In this document: positions 61,406 through 64,000 of the stretch, piece after piece
How positions within the stretch are numbered: position 1 is the first letter of the stretch
Layout: every line of letters begins with the position of its first letter
Assembly: GCF_000260115.1 (NCBI RefSeq)
Contig: NZ_JH651379.1
Span: forward strand, 2,050,501 to 2,114,500
Reading direction: 5' to 3'
Source: Galbibacter orientalis DSM 19592
GTDB lineage: Bacteria; Bacteroidota; Bacteroidia; Flavobacteriales; Flavobacteriaceae
DNA length: 64,000 bases
Notes under the pieces: model-generated
The model's input: the letters and a program-made list of their open reading frames with translations, nothing else
Database searches by the model: none
Told to the model about the DNA's origin: nothing
Program-made: the position numbers and the translations under genes

Positions 61406-62125
61406 ATGAATTATATAAAGCTACTCAATGCGGCTTTTGAAAAATTCTTCTTCGATGACCGCTTGAACCCAACGCACATTAGCCTGTATATGGCCCTGTT
61501 CCAAGAATGGAACAGCAGCCGCTTTGCGGATGAGTTTTACGTCAACCGAAGGGAACTGATGCGCGTGGCCAAGATTGGTTCAAAATCTACGTACCATCGC
61601 TGCGTAACCGACCTTGATACGTGGGATTACCTATCCTATATCCCATCCAACAATCCGTACAAAGGCAGCAAAATCAAGATGGCCATTATCGGGACAAGTG
61701 ATGAACCGGATATGGGACGGTACAATCCCGAATTGGAACAGCTTGCGGAACGGTACCATCCCATACGTGAACCAGTAGTGAACCAGCACCGTCCCACCAA
61801 CGGACAAGCATTGGTATCTAATATAAACAATACCAAACAGGTAAACATTAATAAACAACCAAAGGGCAGGCAGGCGGTTTTGGATTTTTTTATTGAAAAA
61901 GATTTTAATGCTGATGAAGGAAAAAAATTCTTTGCGCATTATGAAGCCAACGATTGGAAAACAAGCGATGGAAAAGCAATTAGGGATTGGCGAGCCCTAG
62001 CCACAAATTGGATGGATCGAACCGAATTGTTTGCCGAAGAAAACACACCAAACAAGAAGGGAGCGTCCCAAAATAGGGACAACCTCAAAACCACTAAAAC
62101 CAAAGATTATGGACAACCCCTCTAA
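61406..62125 (+). CDS. Replication/regulation-like protein of the mobile element
   Basis: The 239-residue protein has an N-terminal winged-helix-like region (about 15-95) with ISLYMALFQEWNSSRF and RVAKIGSKSTYHRCVTDLD, as in phage or transposon replication proteins. A polar linker and a DnaD-like C-terminal part follow (VLDFFIEKDFNADEGKKFF and WRALATNWMDRTELF). It overlaps the next gene, a DnaC-like ATPase, by 17 bp. The pair looks like an initiator-helicase loader set. The assignment rests on order and fold-like motifs, so confidence is moderate. Confidence 0.65.
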   Translation: MNYIKLLNAAFEKFFFDDRLNPTHISLYMALFQEWNSSRFADEFYVNRRELMRVAKIGSKSTYHRCVTDLDTWDYLSYIPSNNPYKGSKIKMAIIGTSDEPDMGRYNPELEQLAERYHPIREPVVNQHRPTNGQALVSNINNTKQVNINKQPKGRQAVLDFFIEKDFNADEGKKFFAHYEANDWKTSDGKAIRDWRALATNWMDRTELFAEENTPNKKGASQNRDNLKTTKTKDYGQPL

Positions 62126-62771
62126 AATAACCGAAGGCGGCGTGGAATACTCGCTGGGAAAATTTGACGGGAAATGTGTGCTTTACGACTTCCCAAAAAT
62201 CCTGATTTATCTCAATGCCAAGGGCAAATTGCTTTTTGGCAAAAAATTCAAAATCTATGAAGAGGACAAGGATATTTTACTGAAACTCTGTTCCTACTTC
62301 ATCAAGGATAAAGAAAACTGTCAAAAATTTGATCTCGATGTTGAAAAAGGGATTTTGTTATCGGGCCCAGTAGGGTGTGGTAAAACGAGTTTATTAAAAC
62401 TTTTACGGCATTTAGTGCCGTTACAACGCCCTTATGAAATGATCCCTTGCCGAAATGTTGTGTTCAGTTTTAACCATCTTGGTTTTAAAACCATCGAGGA
62501 TTATGGAAACACGAAATTCTTCTGTTTTGACGACTTGGGCGTAGAACCTGCCGGAAGGTTTTATGGCAAGGATCTGAATGTGATGGGTGAAGTTCTACTA
62601 TCCAGATACGAGCTGTTCCTACAGACCAAACACAAAATCAAGACCCACGCCACTACCAACCTAAATGCCGAGGAACTGGAAGAACGCTATGGGAACCGCG
62701 TTCGTAGCCGGATGCGGGAACTTTTTAATTTGATTGCTTTTGATGAGAAGGCTGGGGATAAAAGGAAATAG
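62109..62771 (+). CDS. DnaC-like P-loop ATPase of the mobile element
   Basis: ATG 62109 (MDNPSKITEGGVEYSLGKFD) is chosen; an in-frame ATG at 62031 lies inside the previous gene and gives a basic, low-complexity extension. The 220-residue protein has Walker A GPVGCGKTSLLKLL near residue 82 and Walker B FFCFDDLGVE near 140. The arginine-finger region is YGNRVRSRMRELFNLI. It resembles helicase loaders of phage and transposon type. It overlaps the upstream gene and ends 49 bp before the convergent cargo genes. Confidence 0.83.
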   Translation: MDNPSKITEGGVEYSLGKFDGKCVLYDFPKILIYLNAKGKLLFGKKFKIYEEDKDILLKLCSYFIKDKENCQKFDLDVEKGILLSGPVGCGKTSLLKLLRHLVPLQRPYEMIPCRNVVFSFNHLGFKTIEDYGNTKFFCFDDLGVEPAGRFYGKDLNVMGEVLLSRYELFLQTKHKIKTHATTNLNAEELEERYGNRVRSRMRELFNLIAFDEKAGDKRK

Positions 62772-62820
62772 ATTTGAAAAAAACTGACACTATTCAAAGT
62801 ATACTTGCTTCTGTTTTTTT

Positions 62821-63150
62821 TCAATTTCTCGGTGCATAATAAATAATGCAAACACCCAATAGTGCAATCAATGCTCCTATTATATCGTATTTGTCGGGCG
62901 AATAATTGTCAAACTTCATCGACCATAGTAGTGACATTACAATAAAGACTCCGCCATAAGTTGCATAAACTCTCGCAAAGCTTGCGGTTTGCAAAGTTGC
63001 AACCACACCGTAAAATGCAAGAATTAGGGCCCCTATTAAACCATACCAAATAGGCTTATCTTCCTTCAACCATAGCCAAATAAGATAACCTCCACCAATT
63101 TCGCAAAGTCCTGCTAAAATGAATATGGGAATTGATTTAATAATCTGCAT
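62821..63150 (-). CDS. ynfA: YnfA/UPF0060-family small membrane protein
   Basis: The start is ATG 63148-63150, giving [20 protein letters not shown]; a longer upstream reading overlaps the previous gene. The 109-residue protein has four helices and the family motifs [16 protein letters not shown] and TFAR-like [14 protein letters not shown]. YnfA proteins resemble small multidrug-resistance transporters; their substrates are uncertain. The start codon overlaps the previous stop (TAATG), so it is translationally coupled to the GDCCVxC gene. It ends the minus-strand cargo operon. Confidence 0.9.
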   Translation of the reverse strand: MQIIKSIPIFILAGLCEIGGGYLIWLWLKEDKPIWYGLIGALILAFYGVVATLQTASFARVYATYGGVFIVMSLLWSMKFDNYSPDKYDIIGALIALLGVCIIYYAPRN

Positions 63151-63356
63151 TAGCAACAACTTTTGTTTTCTTGAATTGGCGGACAAGGTACAGTTCCATA
63201 AGAGCAATAAACACAACAATTACCTTCGTTTGGTTTTAGAACCGTTTTACAATTCTCACACTCGTAAAAGAATTGACAGGCGTTTGTTGGCATATCTTCC
63301 ACTTTTTTATGTCCGCAGGTTGGACAGGTAATTTCTGATTTTAATATAGTTTCCAT
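63150..63356 (-). CDS. GDCCVxC-domain small Cys-rich protein
   Basis: The 68-residue soluble protein has ten cysteines: [34 protein letters not shown] and a terminal SCC. The GNCCVYC segment is the GDCCVxC motif. Relatives occur next to mercury and other metal genes and sometimes contain selenocysteine, but here all positions are Cys and no in-frame TGA was needed. It lies between the flavoprotein gene (11-bp spacer) and ynfA (TAATG overlap). Metal or mercury binding is inferred. Confidence 0.85.
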   Translation of the reverse strand: METILKSEITCPTCGHKKVEDMPTNACQFFYECENCKTVLKPNEGNCCVYCSYGTVPCPPIQENKSCC

Positions 63357-63367
63357 TCGATTTTTTG

Positions 63368-64000
63368 TTAAAGCATATGTGTTATGTCCGAAGCCAATGT
63401 TGGATATGAGAAAATCATTGTTCTAATATCATTAACCTTCATCTTTGTTTTTATGGCCATTGCGAAGAGATTTATGGTTTCTTCTGTATGTGGTCCGATT
63501 AAATGCGCTCCCAAAATTGTTTGGGTTTCATTGTCAATTATAGTTTTGAACGCATATTCTTCTACATTCAAGCGTTTAGCATTGAACCAATTGCCAACCC
63601 CTTTATAGTTTATCCTAATGTTGTAATTCAGCTCTTTCGCTTTCAATTCAGTAAAGCCAACAGAAGCCATAGTAGGCAAAGTAAAAACTACCGTTGGCAT
63701 TGGTGGATAACTTATTTCTTTAGAATTGCCTTTAATTATATTTGAAGCAACAATATGACCTTCCAAAACAGCAATAGGGGTTAATGGCAAACCTGCTGAA
63801 TCTGCGGCATCGCCCGCTGAATAAATATTTGGATTTGAAGTATTTTGAAGATATTCGTTTACTGAAATACCCTTTTTAGTAAAGGCTATATTGGCTTTAT
63901 CCAAGTCTAAATCAAAAATTGCAGGTGGTCGTCCTGCAGAATTAAAAACAGCTTCGGCTTCAAAATATTCAGTATTCTCTGCGGATTTTCCTTTCACTCT
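63368..64000 (-). CDS. MerA/Lpd-type flavoprotein oxidoreductase, C-terminal part
   Basis: This is the C-terminal roughly 210 residues of a pyridine nucleotide-disulphide oxidoreductase, open through the right edge and ending TAA 63368-63370. It has the second FAD-binding motif (NIYSAGDAADSAGLPLTPIA) and the dimerisation domain (PPMPTVVFTLPTMASVGFTE, then TILGAHLIGPHTEETINLFA). Dimer-interface residues usually containing HPT are replaced by YPTLASDITHML, unlike true dihydrolipoyl dehydrogenase. It also lacks the C-terminal Cys pair of classical MerA. Context (GDCCVxC, YnfA, metal genes) favours a mercuric-reductase-related enzyme. The active-site CxxxxC lies outside the window. Confidence 0.87.
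   Translation of the reverse strand, partial: RVKGKSAENTEYFEAEAVFNSAGRPPAIFDLDLDKANIAFTKKGISVNEYLQNTSNPNIYSAGDAADSAGLPLTPIAVLEGHIVASNIIKGNSKEISYPPMPTVVFTLPTMASVGFTELKAKELNYNIRINYKGVGNWFNAKRLNVEEYAFKTIIDNETQTILGAHLIGPHTEETINLFAMAIKTKMKVNDIRTMIFSYPTLASDITHML

Noticed and set aside
63150-63356. Possible selenocysteine in the GDCCVxC protein.
   Set aside because: All cysteine positions are encoded by Cys codons and the frame is complete without TGA readthrough.
1-64000. tRNA, rRNA, CRISPR arrays and att sites.
   Set aside because: No cloverleaf, rRNA core sequence or regular spacer array was recognised by eye, and no tRNA end repeated at an island border; a covariance search was not possible here.

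Overview
The window looks like a chromosomal or integrative-element segment of a Bacteroidota bacterium, most probably a marine or soil Flavobacteriaceae. The evidence is AT-rich spacers, TAnnTTTG-type -7 promoter elements, weak or absent Shine-Dalgarno sequences, Bacteroidota-type families (RteC, PepSY-like, HYC_CC_PP-like and DUF6660-like secreted proteins, GDCCVxC protein) and RND pumps fused to outer-membrane factors. The species cannot be named from the sequence. No rRNA, tRNA or CRISPR array was seen.

Region A (1-6.5 kb) is a cell-envelope stress and lipid-modification cluster. It begins with the C-terminus of a sensor histidine kinase. A PepSY-like exported protein follows, then an ArnC-like glycosyltransferase, a LAB_N membrane protein split by an in-frame amber codon, an ArnT-like transferase, an ICMT/LmtA-like methyltransferase, an HD hydrolase and a PAP2 phosphatase. 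Four upstream regions carry tandem CTTTAGA-type repeats with an exact 11-bp period, the signature of an OmpR/PhoB-type response regulator. This suggests a PmrAB/Arn-like regulon. Region B (6.5-11.9 kb) is a complete tripartite RND pump operon (TolC, adaptor, HAE-type RND).

Region C (12-31.5 kb) handles Zn/Co/Cd and Fe. A small secreted Cys/His protein precedes a CzcA-type pump fused to its outer-membrane factor. That gene is cut by a 2.5-kb IS21-family element (15050-17596) with a TTTGAA target duplication. A CzcB adaptor, a PII-like protein, two Fur-family regulators, a ZIP-like transporter, a SpoIIAA-like protein, a CDF exporter and a Zn-type P-ATPase follow. An AraC regulator is divergent from a P1B-4 ATPase, which is followed by a cytochrome c-FTR1 iron permease with a palindromic operator candidate.

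Region D (31.6-50 kb) is a copper/silver island: HYC_CC_PP-like secreted protein, CusA, CusC-like TolC, an HMA-AraC regulator, a multicopper oxidase fused to a CopB-like barrel, SHOCT, a Cys-rich four-helix copper-storage protein, a DUF3347 lipoprotein, a haem-binding protein, DUF2231, an ArsP-type permease, a second HMA-AraC regulator, CopA ATPase, DUF305 and CusB. Region E (50-59.9 kb) is a second CzcA module, plausibly Ni/Co: small secreted protein, intact CzcA-CzcC fusion, CzcB, MFS exporter, His-tailed lipoprotein, HupE/UreJ protein, anchored protein and a SpoIIAA-like protein.

Region F (59.9-64 kb) carries conjugative-transposon-type genes (RteC, HTH/excisionase-like, replication-like protein, DnaC-like ATPase). 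They meet a minus-strand cargo operon of a MerA/Lpd-like flavoprotein, a GDCCVxC protein and YnfA. The combination fits a mobile metal-resistance island.

The least ordinary signals are: (i) CzcA-CzcC fusions whose junction looks like an internal cleavable signal peptide; (ii) a three-times repeated layout of small secreted Pro-Pro-ending protein, hairpin spacer and RND pump; (iii) twin HMA-AraC regulators; (iv) the CopA-CopB fusion; (v) the 11-bp-phased regulon; (vi) two related intergenic hairpins with compensatory base changes.
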